Assembly (NCBI RefSeq): GCF_002277955.1
Contig: NZ_CP018477.1
Coordinates: forward strand, 620,001 to 684,000
DNA length: 64,000 nt
Direction: 5' to 3'
Source: Thermogutta terrifontis
GTDB lineage: Bacteria; Planctomycetota; Planctomycetia; Pirellulales; Thermoguttaceae
Both the position numbers and the translations under genes were made by a program. Numbering within the stretch: the stretch's first letter is position 1; each line of letters starts with the position of its first letter. This document shows, one piece after another, positions 53,000-61,735 of the stretch. Below the pieces are notes generated by a model that worked only from the letters and a program-made list of their open reading frames with translations, was not told where the DNA came from and did not search any database.

Positions 53000-54190
53000 A
53001 TGGAGGAACCGCGTGAGGTTGCCATTCGACGTGTGCTGTGGTGGAAAGTTTTTCCGTGGTTGCGCCTGGTCCGCGCGGCAGTTGTGGCGTGCACCCCGCG
53101 GGTGTTGGTGATTGCCATCGCGGGCTTGCTGCTGGTGGAAGCCGGACGCCAGGTCCTGGAATACGCTTTTCCCAACCGCGAGCCTTTGCCTGCCCTTCCT
53201 CGCGGGGTGCCCCTGAGCTTGGGAGGAGGCGATCTCAGCCTGGCCCAGCCCGTCCAGCCTCGGTTTGAGGCTCCCAAGCCGTCCTCATCTCGGGCACGGG
53301 AAAGTTCATCGTTGCTGGCGGAGCTTGCTCGGCAACCGCGGCTGGTGCCCGTTTTCGGCGTTTGGGCGGACCTTGCCAGTTGTTACACATATTTTCTTCA
53401 AATCACCTATGTTCCCGATCGGCCGGAGATGCCCCGTGCCATTCCCCAAGAAAGGTCCTGGGTGGACTGGATCAAACGGCTTTTCCACCTCATTTGGGTC
53501 TTCGCAGTGTGGGCGTTGTGCGGAGGTGCCATCCTGCGTTTCGCCGCACTGGCTTCTTTACGGGGAGAGGGGCACAGTCGCGGAAGATGGTTTCGCTTTG
53601 CTCTCGCACGCTGGCCCGCGGGGATGGCATGTGTTCTCGGCGGTTGGGTGGCCATTTACGGTTTCGGCTGGATTTCGGCCGTGGTATGTCTGGGGGCGAA
53701 CTGGTTCGGGACGCATGTTCTGCCCCTTGGCTGGGCCTGGGTTATCACGGTGATTCCGGCCGCGATCCTCACGCTGGTCGTCGTTCTCGTCGTCCTTGGC
53801 TGGCCGTTGATGCTGGCGGCCATTATGATCGACAACCAGGACGGCTACGGAGCAGTGGGGGCTGCGGGCTCCTATTTATTCCGGCGGCCGTTCCACTTTC
53901 TCTTCTATGCCGGGGTGGCTGCCGTTATTGGTGCGGCGGTGGCCGTGGTGGTGGCGATCCTTGTGGAATGGTGTATTGGACTGACGCTCTGGTCGGCGGA
54001 ACTCGTTCTACCGAGGGTCTCCTTTGGAGAGATTCTCGCCAACTCGAGTCTGGCTCAGTGGCACAACGTGTTCCGCCACCTGACCTCGGCTTATCTGTAT
54101 GGGCATTTTTGGACGTCCACGGCCGTGGCCTATGTCCTGCTGCGGCATGCTGTGGATGAAACGGAGTTCGACGAACTGTACGACGAGTAG
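53000..54190 (+). CDS. Polytopic membrane protein of unknown function
   Basis: A 396-residue protein with about seven hydrophobic segments: one near residues 26-50, then a loop of about 110 residues rich in Pro and Ser, then six from about 155 to 385 (LIWVFAVWALCGGAILRFAAL, WPAGMACVLGGWVAIYGFGW, WVITVIPAAILTLVVVLVVLGWPLMLA, FLFYAGVAAVIGAAVAVVVAI). The C terminus is acidic (DETEFDELYDE). I recognise no family. GAGGAGGG lies 7 bases before the ATG at 53000. It follows the GH172 gene by 91 bases and may be co-transcribed. Confidence 0.75.
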   Translation: MEEPREVAIRRVLWWKVFPWLRLVRAAVVACTPRVLVIAIAGLLLVEAGRQVLEYAFPNREPLPALPRGVPLSLGGGDLSLAQPVQPRFEAPKPSSSRARESSSLLAELARQPRLVPVFGVWADLASCYTYFLQITYVPDRPEMPRAIPQERSWVDWIKRLFHLIWVFAVWALCGGAILRFAALASLRGEGHSRGRWFRFALARWPAGMACVLGGWVAIYGFGWISAVVCLGANWFGTHVLPLGWAWVITVIPAAILTLVVVLVVLGWPLMLAAIMIDNQDGYGAVGAAGSYLFRRPFHFLFYAGVAAVIGAAVAVVVAILVEWCIGLTLWSAELVLPRVSFGEILANSSLAQWHNVFRHLTSAYLYGHFWTSTAVAYVLLRHAVDETEFDELYDE

Positions 54191-54372
54191 TCCGTGAGAA
54201 ACGGCCTGGCGCGGGAAAAACGTCCGCGGATCCTGTGTATTGGGTGGACCCTTGCAAAAGGAACGTATGATTTGGATCGTCTTTGTGTGCGAGTTTGACA
54301 AATCAAACTTCGCGGGCAAAAAACGAAGAATGCACCATCCCAGTCATTTGAAAAGAAAGGATCAGGCACTAG

Positions 54373-54909
54373 GTGAGTGGCATAATGAGGACGCAAGATA
54401 AAGTCAGCCTGGATTTTCGCTCGACGGTGCGACCGGACGACAGGCTTGCCGTGCGGCGGCTGGTGGAGTCTACTGGGTTTTTCCGTCCGGACGAGGTCGA
54501 TGTTGCTGAGGAGTTGGTCACAGAGCGGTTGCTGAAAGGACCTGCCAGCGGGTATGAGTTTCTCTTTGCAGATCAGGAAGGGCAGCTCCGGGGATATGTG
54601 TGTTTCGGTCCTATCCCGTGCACCGTTTCCAGTTGGGATCTTTACTGGATCGTGGTGGATCCGGCTTATCAGCGGCAGGGGTTGGGACGGCAGCTCCTTC
54701 GGGAGGCAGAAAAGGCCATTCGAGCTGCCGGGGGGACCCGGGTTTATGTGGATACCTCCGGCCGGGAGCAGTATCAACCGACCAGACAGTTTTATGAAAA
54801 AAACGGCTACCGGGTGGCAGCCGTCCTCGAGGATTTTTATGCGCCGGGTGACGCAAAAGTTATTTACGTCAAAGTGCTCACGGGTACTGGTAACTCCGGG
54901 AAGTTATGA
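54373..54909 (+). CDS. GNAT-family N-acetyltransferase
   Basis: A 178-residue acetyl-CoA-dependent acyltransferase. The fold marks are LYWIVVDPAYQRQGLGRQLLREAEKAIRAAG (acetyl-CoA loop RQGLGR), VYVDTSGREQYQPTRQFYEKNGYRVAAVLEDFYAPGDAKVIYVK. Substrate cannot be told. The start is either GTG 54373 (AAAGGA about 11 bases upstream) or ATG 54385 (GGTGA about 8 bases upstream). It precedes a broken DUF1559 gene on the same strand. Confidence 0.9.
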   Translation: MSGIMRTQDKVSLDFRSTVRPDDRLAVRRLVESTGFFRPDEVDVAEELVTERLLKGPASGYEFLFADQEGQLRGYVCFGPIPCTVSSWDLYWIVVDPAYQRQGLGRQLLREAEKAIRAAGGTRVYVDTSGREQYQPTRQFYEKNGYRVAAVLEDFYAPGDAKVIYVKVLTGTGNSGKL

Positions 54910-54942
54910 TGCTTTTCCTCCGGGTGTGCCCAGCCGTGGGCG

Positions 54943-55488
54943 GTGCCCCGTCGTCACTCCGGAATGTCAAAGCTGAATTCGTTGGGTCCGCCTTCTTTTA
55001 TTGGAGTGCAGAACAGCCGTTTGGTGGGCGAGGCGATTGCCCGGGATGTGGGCGCGTATAATAGCGCCCCGCCCTCGTTGTGCTTGCAGCAAGTGGGGCC
55101 AAATCGGCAATTTACCGGGAATATTCAGGGGCCAGATTGGCTCATTGGCTGGCGTTGGGCGGATGGAAGAAACCCGTACACGTTCTTCTATCCCATGCTG
55201 CCGCCGAACGGTCCGAGCTGTGGGAACGACGGGGAGAACTGGTGCATCGTGACCGCGAGCAGCCGTCACCCGGGCGGTGTCAATGTGCTGTTCCTGGATG
55301 GCGCGGTGCGGTTTATCAGTGAGACGATCGACGCGGGTGATCCGACGCGGACTGCCACGGCCCCGCCGCCGGGCTTCCCGCCCCTTGTGAATCCCAGCCG
55401 ACCGCAGGACTACACAGGACCCTCGCTGTACGGTGTCTGGGGTGCCCTGGGAAGTGCCTACGGAAAAGAATCCGTGCAAGTTCCGTAA
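54943..55488 (+). pseudogene. Truncated DUF1559 (H-X9-DG) protein gene
   Basis: The C-terminal part of a DUF1559 protein, the large planctomycete family of pilin-like exported proteins. The segment SSRHPGGVNVLFLDGAVRFISETID is the H-X9-DG signature, and the tail is typical. The N-terminal type IV prepilin-like helix (GFTLVELLVVIAI...) and about half of the family length are missing: the frame opens only at 54943, 33 bases after the GNAT stop. It is therefore a 5'-truncated remnant, although its end and terminator are intact. Homology starts about codon 15. Confidence 0.82.
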
Positions 55489-55536
55489 TCGGAAGACGTG
55501 TAGAAGCTGGGTTTGAAGCGGAACGACTCTCCCCGG

Positions 55537-55566
55537 GGTTGGCATCGGATGATGCCAACCTTTTTT
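55537..55566 (+). terminator. Intrinsic terminator after the DUF1559 remnant
   Basis: A perfect 10-bp stem GGTTGGCATC (55537-55546) with GATGCCAACC (55551-55560), a GGAT loop, and six T (55561-55566). The best rho-independent terminator in the window. Confidence 0.92.
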
Positions 55567-55646
55567 ATTACGCGCCGGGAGGGGGGAGGCTCCGCAAGTT
55601 AACGGCTCCTGTAACGAAGCCTTGGGTGTCGACGGGCCGCGAGGCC

Positions 55647-56687
55647 TCACACCGTCACGCCAAGTTGCGCCAGTTTGGATCGCAAGACCTGTACAAGTGA
55701 CTGTGCCTCCGGGTCACGGTCCCAGGCTGCAGAATCGCTGGCATCTTCGGCGATAGTACTGGCCGTGGAGGGGCGGAAAAGGGATTGCCAGGCGACAGGG
55801 TGCAAGCCGTCATGGTAAAAAGTGCAGTTACGGCCTGCGTGCTTGGCGGCGTACAGAGCTTCGTCGGCACGTTCAAAGACGCGGTTCTCGTTGTCGGTTT
55901 CCAGGAATATCGCCACGCCACAGCTTAATGAAACCGGCGGACAATTGGCCCCGTCCTCTCCAGCATGACGACCTGCCTGACGCGCCCGCTCGACTTCCTC
56001 CAAGGTTTGTGAGAGCTGGACGTGAGGCCAGATGAGGGCGAATTCCTCTCCCCCGATCCTTGCCAGAACCGAATGGGCCGGAGCTGCGGCACGCAGGGCC
56101 GCGGCAACCTTGACGAGCACTTGGTCGCCTGTCTTGTGTCCGTAGGTGTCGTTGATGTGCTTGAAATGATCGACATCGAAAATGGCCAGGGCAAAGGGAC
56201 GATGCTCGTTCCGAAAGTCGCGTATGAATCGGAATAACTCCTGATCGAACACGTGGCGATTCGGCAAACCCGTGAGCGGATCAGAACGAACCTCCTGCCA
56301 CTGGGCCTGAAGTTCCTGATGCTGCTGCGCGATCTGCGATTCGGCCAGTGCTAATCGATCCTGGAGCCGACGATTGGTCTCAGCCAGGGTCACCAGGGCA
56401 GCCACCACGGTTTCTGTCGTGACGTTGTTTGCGTCCAGATCGCCCAGTTCTTCCATGGTTTCTTCAAGATCACTGCGATGTTCCTGCAGGTGGGTTTTCA
56501 ACGTTCCCACGATGCCGGAAAGCCGCTTGAGCAGCCGCTGCAATGTAGGGGGAAAATGGGAATTGTCGGCGGCCTCGGAACGTTGCTTCTTGTGGTGGAA
56601 TGATGAGAAAAAGCCGCGCCACACAACTCCTGCGATGCAGATTCCGGCTACCATCGCCAGAGTTGCCACTAGTGACGCCATCGCCAT
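55647..56687 (-). CDS. Membrane-anchored diguanylate cyclase (GGDEF)
   Basis: A 346-residue protein with one N-terminal transmembrane segment (about 5-25), a helical linker (about 50-130, a probable coiled coil with ETNRRLQDRLALAESQIAQQHQELQAQ), and a GGDEF domain: DPLTGLPNRHVFDQEL, AIFDVDHFKHINDTYGHKTGDQVL and the active-site RIGGEEF. It makes cyclic di-GMP from two GTP. No RxxD inhibitory site is visible upstream of GGEEF, so product feedback may be absent. No sensory domain is evident beyond the linker. GGGAGG lies 9 bases before the ATG. The C-terminal 45 residues are not part of the domain. Confidence 0.93.
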   Translation of the reverse strand: MAMASLVATLAMVAGICIAGVVWRGFFSSFHHKKQRSEAADNSHFPPTLQRLLKRLSGIVGTLKTHLQEHRSDLEETMEELGDLDANNVTTETVVAALVTLAETNRRLQDRLALAESQIAQQHQELQAQWQEVRSDPLTGLPNRHVFDQELFRFIRDFRNEHRPFALAIFDVDHFKHINDTYGHKTGDQVLVKVAAALRAAAPAHSVLARIGGEEFALIWPHVQLSQTLEEVERARQAGRHAGEDGANCPPVSLSCGVAIFLETDNENRVFERADEALYAAKHAGRNCTFYHDGLHPVAWQSLFRPSTASTIAEDASDSAAWDRDPEAQSLVQVLRSKLAQLGVTV

Positions 56688-56825
56688 GCTGTGTGACCTC
56701 CCACAGACACGAGAGTTGAAAAGTTCGTTGCCGAATCAGTTTGACGGCGCTTGTGTTGGAAAAGACGTCCGTCGGTGAAAAGAGAACCTCCCGCCGCCTG
56801 ACACTCAATGTGCGGCGTCCAAGTA

Positions 56826-56834
56826 AGTATAGCA
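56826..56834 (-). promoter_or_regulatory. Extended -10 promoter candidate of the diguanylate cyclase gene
   Basis: On the minus strand, TGCTATACT is an extended -10 element (TG-N-TATACT). No good -35 lies 17-18 bases upstream, which fits an extended -10 promoter. The leader would be about 135 bases. Confidence 0.4.
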
Positions 56835-56956
56835 TACGGGAAAGTAGTAGTTGTGGAGAGGCGCCCCATGAATCGCCCTGACCGGCCGTTGGTGGTTTTC
56901 CACCACCCGGTTCCACCAGGAACCTTGTGCCGAATGAGTCCCACAGCCGGGCCCAA

Positions 56957-58180
56957 TCAAAAAGAGTCGGGCAGGAGGTGTCCCATCTTGTCCCGTTTTG
57001 TCGCCAGATATTTGGCGTTGAATTCGTTGACGGGGCCCACAATCGGAATTTGATCGACCACCTGAAGGTCAAAGCCACCGTAGATGAAGGCGTCTGTCTT
57101 CTTGGGATTGTTGGTGAGCAGTCGGACCTTGCTCAGTCCCAGGTCCTTGAGGATCTGAATCCCGATGCCGTAATCGCGGCAGTCCACCTGATGACCCAGG
57201 GCAAGATTGGCCTCGACGGTGTCCATGCCTTCGTCCTGGAGGTGGTAGGCCTTGATTTTTTCCACCAGGCCAATGCCGCGACCTTCCTGGGGGAGATACA
57301 CCAGCACACCGGTCCCTTCCTGGCCGATCATCTGGAGAGCCAGATGGAGTTGATCGCCGCAATCACAGCGGAGGGAGGCGATGAGGTCGCCGGTAAAACA
57401 CGAGGAATGAAGCCGCACCAGAGGCGCGGCGACCCGGGTGGGATCACCAAACACAATCGCGATGGGTTCCTGGTTTTCGTATTTCACCCCGTAGGCAATG
57501 ATCTTACCCAATCCGTACTTGGTGGGGAGCTGCGCTTCGGCGATGCGGTAAACGAGTTTTTCCCGGCGGCGGCGATAGCGGATGAGGTCTTCCACGGTGA
57601 TGATCTTGAGATGGAAGCGGCGGGCGAGTTCATGAAGTTCCGGGCGACTGGCGCGATCCCCGCGGTCGTTGAGGACTTCACAGAGAACACCGGCGGGCGC
57701 CAGCCCAGCCAGCCGGGCCAGATCAACGGCAGCTTCGGTGTGGCCAGCGCGACGGAGGACGCCGCCCTCTTTGGCAATGAGGGGATAGACGTGCCCCGGT
57801 CGGGCAAAGTCTCCCGGTTTACTGGTGGGATCGATCAGGGCCCGAATCGTTTTGGCCCGCTCCGCTGCCGTGATTCCCGTGCGGCAGGATCGATGATCCA
57901 CGGGGACCGTGAACGCCGTTCCCAGCGGCGAAGTGTTCTCTTTCACGATGAGAGAGAGTTCCAGCCGCTCGGCCACGTCGGGCAGAATGGCCGCACAGAG
58001 GAGCCCCCGGCCGTAAGTGATCATAAAATTGACAATTTCCGGCGTCACTTTCTCCGCCGCGCAGATGAAGTCGCCCTCGTTTTCCCGATTCTCATCGTCC
58101 AGAACGATGACGACTTCGCCCTGTGTGATGGCGTCGATTGCCTCGTCAATGGTGTTGAATGTATCCTGGGACTCCGTCAT
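56957..58180 (-). CDS. ribBA: Riboflavin synthesis bifunctional enzyme RibBA
   Basis: A 407-residue fusion. Residues about 1-205 are 3,4-dihydroxy-2-butanone 4-phosphate synthase (VVIVLDDENRENEGDFICAAE, HTEAAVDLARLAG), and the rest is GTP cyclohydrolase II with the zinc cysteines in CFTGDLIASLRCDCGDQL, then LPQEGRGIGLVEKIKAYHLQD and DYGIGIQILKDLG. It makes both direct riboflavin precursors. AGGA lies 8 bases before the ATG. No FMN riboswitch core was recognised upstream. It is followed by the diguanylate cyclase on the same strand, but a 269-base gap with a promoter candidate separates them. Confidence 0.96.
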   Translation of the reverse strand: MTESQDTFNTIDEAIDAITQGEVVIVLDDENRENEGDFICAAEKVTPEIVNFMITYGRGLLCAAILPDVAERLELSLIVKENTSPLGTAFTVPVDHRSCRTGITAAERAKTIRALIDPTSKPGDFARPGHVYPLIAKEGGVLRRAGHTEAAVDLARLAGLAPAGVLCEVLNDRGDRASRPELHELARRFHLKIITVEDLIRYRRRREKLVYRIAEAQLPTKYGLGKIIAYGVKYENQEPIAIVFGDPTRVAAPLVRLHSSCFTGDLIASLRCDCGDQLHLALQMIGQEGTGVLVYLPQEGRGIGLVEKIKAYHLQDEGMDTVEANLALGHQVDCRDYGIGIQILKDLGLSKVRLLTNNPKKTDAFIYGGFDLQVVDQIPIVGPVNEFNAKYLATKRDKMGHLLPDSF

Positions 58181-58576
58181 GGATGTGATCCTGATATTCG
58201 TGAACCGACGGCCTCACAGACCTCGGGTGGGTTTAATGGCCACGCCGCGAGTTAGCGGTCAATTCTGGTCGATGTAACGGTCAAACACAGGAACTCGGCG
58301 AATTGGGCCAAGGATACGGGAGCAAACCGGCCGCGGCAGTCTGGGTCTTTCTTTTTATTCTACGTTTGGGAGTGCGAAATCCGCTAGCGTCACAAAATTA
58401 AAGTTCACCCATTATCGAAATGGCGGGTGGGTGGAAATGGGGCTATGGCACAAGAATCGCCTGACCTGCGTGGCCAGTCAATCAAATAGGTGCGAGACCT
58501 CTCTGGGGAGCCGCCGGGATACTCAGGAAAGGTGTGGCAAACGACATGGTGATTTCGCTTGTCGCAAGGGACGACT

Positions 58577-58735
58577 GGCAGGGCGATTCATGATCCGCCC
58601 CTACCGAGGATGTTGCCAATGCTTGGGCACAACGCCTCGCCAAGCGGCCAGTAGGGGCAGTTCATGAAGTATCCCCATCAAAGCCCACAACCTATTAACG
58701 GGCAATTTGTGAATTGCCCCCACCATAGGCCGGGT
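58577..58735. repeat. Decayed palindrome cluster 6
   Basis: Left part of the gene-free stretch 58181-60002. Three imperfect relatives of the 28-bp palindrome are seen: GGCAGGGCGATTCATGATCC... (58577-58604), GTAGGGGCAGTTCATGAAGT... (about 58651-58676) and GGGCAATTTGTGAATTGCCC (about 58700-58719). A further one lies near 59641 (GGGGCGACTCACGAATCGCCCC). They are more diverged than those in other clusters. Confidence 0.7.
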
Positions 58736-59045
58736 CAGTTGATCATCCTTAATGTATTGTCGAGGCAGCTCGTAAACTGCTCCGAAGGGAATTCGACGCA
58801 CCCGGCTGTAGTTGAGGTCAAAGTACCGACCGCGCGGATGGCGAAAGAAATGAGCGGCGGACCCTCTCATTTCTGAGGGGGGCCGCCGCCGTTCGAAAGG
58901 AGGTGTACAGGGACGACAGGGAAGCCCGGCGAGACCTGGATCCAAGTCCTGCGGTGAACCGTTTTGCCGAAGCCCACTTTAAGCCCCCATCTGCCCCGTT
59001 GAGGATCAGCCCCGATTCGCACGCAGCCCTTCGCTGGAGAAAAAC

Positions 59046-59270
59046 TGTGCCCCGACCTCTGCCCCTTGTGCCCCGCGCCCCTTCTCTGTGCCCCGATGCC
59101 CCTTTGCGAGAATCGATCCCGGGAGTCGTTGCCGTGAGGGCTAATTGCCCAATGCCCCAGCACCCCTTTGATAGGTGATTTCACCCTGGCTGCCCCACCC
59201 AGGTCCCCTTTCTGTTTTGCCTTGCCCCGTTGCAGTAACCTGCCCCTTTCACGGAGTTGGCATGCCCCTT
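59046..59270. repeat. TGCCCC-rich block
   Basis: About ten copies of TGCCCC within roughly 220 bases, irregularly spaced and mostly separated by 5-20 bases of varied sequence. It lies in the middle of the 1.8-kb gene-free stretch. ORFs here have unlikely compositions (runs of Cys, Pro and Leu). Nothing else is recognised from 59300 to 60002 except the decayed palindrome at 59641 and, at the end, the MurE-like gene leader. Confidence 0.6.
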
Positions 59271-60002
59271 CGAGAATGCTTCAGGACGTGCTTCCCGTTG
59301 CCCGATCCAGGTCTCCTTCGGCCTTTCACCTATACAGTAACCGAGTCCCTGGACAACCCATGTCCAACCTTCCGCAAAATTCAGCAGCGCCTGCCGACAG
59401 GCTGGCGGGAGGCCGATTATGGGGGCTCTTTTCCACAGGGGCCATCACTCGTTTTCAGCAGTGATAAGCCCAGCGCTTGCGCGTTGCCGTCAGTGCCGGG
59501 TAACTCTTGGATTCAGTGCATCCGTGCTGACGTAGTTCATTGCGGGTATCCCGGCGCTGAGATCAGCTTTGCCGAAGTTCAACCGCTGTCCAACTCGCCG
59601 TGCGATGAGAGGTTGGGATGACGAAAGTCGCGAAATCGCGGTAGGGGCGACTCACGAATCGCCCCCAACTCGCGCAAAACTGGTGAAATAAATCAGATTG
59701 CTGGGAGGGGAAAACTCAGCACTGATTCGTGCCGCATGGCCCTATCCACGAAGCATCCCTGGCGATTGCCCTTGTTGGCGTTTTTTGCAACGGTAGGTGA
59801 ATAGGTGGCCCCCTGCCAAGTTTGCCCTTGACACAATCGGCGAAATCAGGAAAATCCCGCAACATCAGCAAACGACGCGGGCATACGGAAAGGAGTCCGG
59901 TATGCCGCGTGAGTCAGGCTGTGCGGCCGATATGCCACCTGGTCTGGATGTCGAAAGCTGAAGCATCTTTGGTAAGCCACCGAGGTAAGGAGGCCTCGGA
60001 GA

Positions 60003-61457
60003 ATGCGGTTGTGTGCCTCGACGGGGAAAACGATCGCTTTGCGGCAGGTTCTGCCGGATGCGCAGGTGGTGGGCGCGACGGAAGTGTCGCTCACTCGATG
60101 TCGCTGCCATCCGCGGGACGTTCGGCCGGGCGATCTGTTTGTGGTGCTTCATCCACCGGGAGCACGTCGCGATGCCGCATTACAGCAGGCGCTGACGCGG
60201 GGATGTGCCGCAGTGCTGGCTGATCATCCGTTGGAAGGCCTCCCTGTGCCGGTCATCTATGTGAGGAATGCTCGTGAGGCTTTCGGTCGCATTTCGCATG
60301 CGATGGCGGATTATCCCGCCCGAAAGCTCCACGTTATCGGCGTGACCGGCGCCTATGGTAAGACGACCACCGCATGTCTGCTGACCCGGGTGCTCGTTGA
60401 GGCCGGTTTCAATACTGGCATGCTTACCACGCTGGGTTACTTCGAGGGCGAGGAATCCGCATTCCCCCGGGAAACGACTCCACCAGCGGACGAACTGGCG
60501 CTATCTCTGGCGCGGATGGTGAACAATCACTGCACGCATGCGGTGGTCGAGGTAACTGGCAAAGCGATTCGAGAACAGTACCTGGCGGGGATGGAACTCG
60601 ATGTCGCCGTGCTGGTCAATACCGACGTCGAAGCAAAGGCACGTCACCCCAATTCATATTTCCGCGTGCTGGAATGGTTAAAGCCGGAAGGGGTGGCCGT
60701 CGTCAACGCGGATGATCCCGGTTGTCGTGGTTGGCTTTCTGGTTTGGCCCATCCCGCTCTGACGGTCGGTTTGCAGATGCCGGCCGAGATCAAAGGCTAC
60801 GAAATCAGCCGCCAGTTAGGGGAAGAGATTTTTTACCTGATGGCGGGTGGTGAGACCTTCCCTGTTCGCACGCGGATGTTCGGCCGCCATCACATTTTGA
60901 GTTGTTTGGCGGCTGCGGCAGTGGGGCTCGTTTATCAAATTCCGCTCGAGGTGATCGTCAAAGCGCTGGAAAGCGTGGACCAGATCCCGGGGCGATTACA
61001 GCCGGTCCTGGCAGGCCAGCCATTTTCCGTGTTTGTCGACGCCGCCGAGACTGCGGAAGCGGTTCGCGCGACGCTGACGACCATTCGTCCGCTGGTTTCG
61101 GGGCGATTGATCTGCGTGGCCCATCCGCCCCGTCGAGGTCAAGGCGATATCGCCGGTTGGGTCCAGACATTGGAAGAGTTTGCCGATCTGATTGTGCTCA
61201 CACTACCTGGCGTGGGAGAAGGGCACACGAATCTTTTGGCAGCGGGTGCCAGATATCTTCGGGACCGCCATCGTGCGATGCTGCTTCCCGATCGAACGGA
61301 AGCCATCGGTTGGGCTCTCACGCAGGCCCAGCCCGAGGATTGCATCCTGCTCCTTGGAAATGGCCATCGCTTGTGGAGAGCCACACGGGATGGTGACTTG
61401 ATCGTCGATGACTACCGCTTTGTACGGCAGTGGTTGCAGCAGGAGTACCCTGCATGA
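60003..61457 (+). CDS. Divergent MurE-like Mur ligase
   Basis: A 484-residue three-domain Mur ligase most like MurE. The N-terminal UDP-binding domain has DVRPGDLFVVLH. The central ATPase has GVTGAYGKTT (residues 113-122, where MurE has GTNGKTT), ETTPPADELALSLARMV, and VVEVTGKAI in place of the usual EVSSHAL; VLVNTDVEAKARHPN follows. The C-terminal domain lacks the DNPR motif that reads diaminopimelate; VAHPPRRGQGD and LTLPGVGEGH stand near its place. It may use another amino acid or another substrate. GGAGG lies 9 bases before the ATG. No cell-wall genes flank it. Confidence 0.82.
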   Translation: MRLCASTGKTIALRQVLPDAQVVGATEVSLTRCRCHPRDVRPGDLFVVLHPPGARRDAALQQALTRGCAAVLADHPLEGLPVPVIYVRNAREAFGRISHAMADYPARKLHVIGVTGAYGKTTTACLLTRVLVEAGFNTGMLTTLGYFEGEESAFPRETTPPADELALSLARMVNNHCTHAVVEVTGKAIREQYLAGMELDVAVLVNTDVEAKARHPNSYFRVLEWLKPEGVAVVNADDPGCRGWLSGLAHPALTVGLQMPAEIKGYEISRQLGEEIFYLMAGGETFPVRTRMFGRHHILSCLAAAAVGLVYQIPLEVIVKALESVDQIPGRLQPVLAGQPFSVFVDAAETAEAVRATLTTIRPLVSGRLICVAHPPRRGQGDIAGWVQTLEEFADLIVLTLPGVGEGHTNLLAAGARYLRDRHRAMLLPDRTEAIGWALTQAQPEDCILLLGNGHRLWRATRDGDLIVDDYRFVRQWLQQEYPA

Positions 61458-61735
61458 GGAGGGATGACGTCACCCGCGGTGCGTCGTCCAGAGGACCAGA
61501 AGGAGTGCGGCAATCATTTATGGAAAACGGGAAGGAGTGAGAAATCACACAGCCAGCGGTAACCCCATCGATTGCGTTGGGTGTGCGGGAGCCCGATGCA
61601 GCCCTCCCTCCTGGGGTGAAGCATCGAGCTTGTCGGAAGATGCGGTTTCTGGGTCGGCCGCTCCGACAAGCGCTTCTCGATGGGGTTTGATTGCCTGACG
61701 GCCGGGGCGGTGCGGGTCACACCGCCCCCGGCCGG

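Noticed and set aside
56927-58255. 442-codon frame antisense to ribBA, and a similar one at 49051-50466 antisense to the methyltransferase/MTHFR gene
   Set aside because: Both mirror certain genes and show no domains or translation signals.
58181-58430. FMN riboswitch upstream of ribBA
   Set aside because: The conserved FMN-aptamer core segments were not found on the coding strand.
59175-59621. 148-codon plus-strand ORF in the TGCCCC-rich gap
   Set aside because: Composition (many Cys and Pro), no ribosome-binding site, no family; the frame follows the C-rich words.
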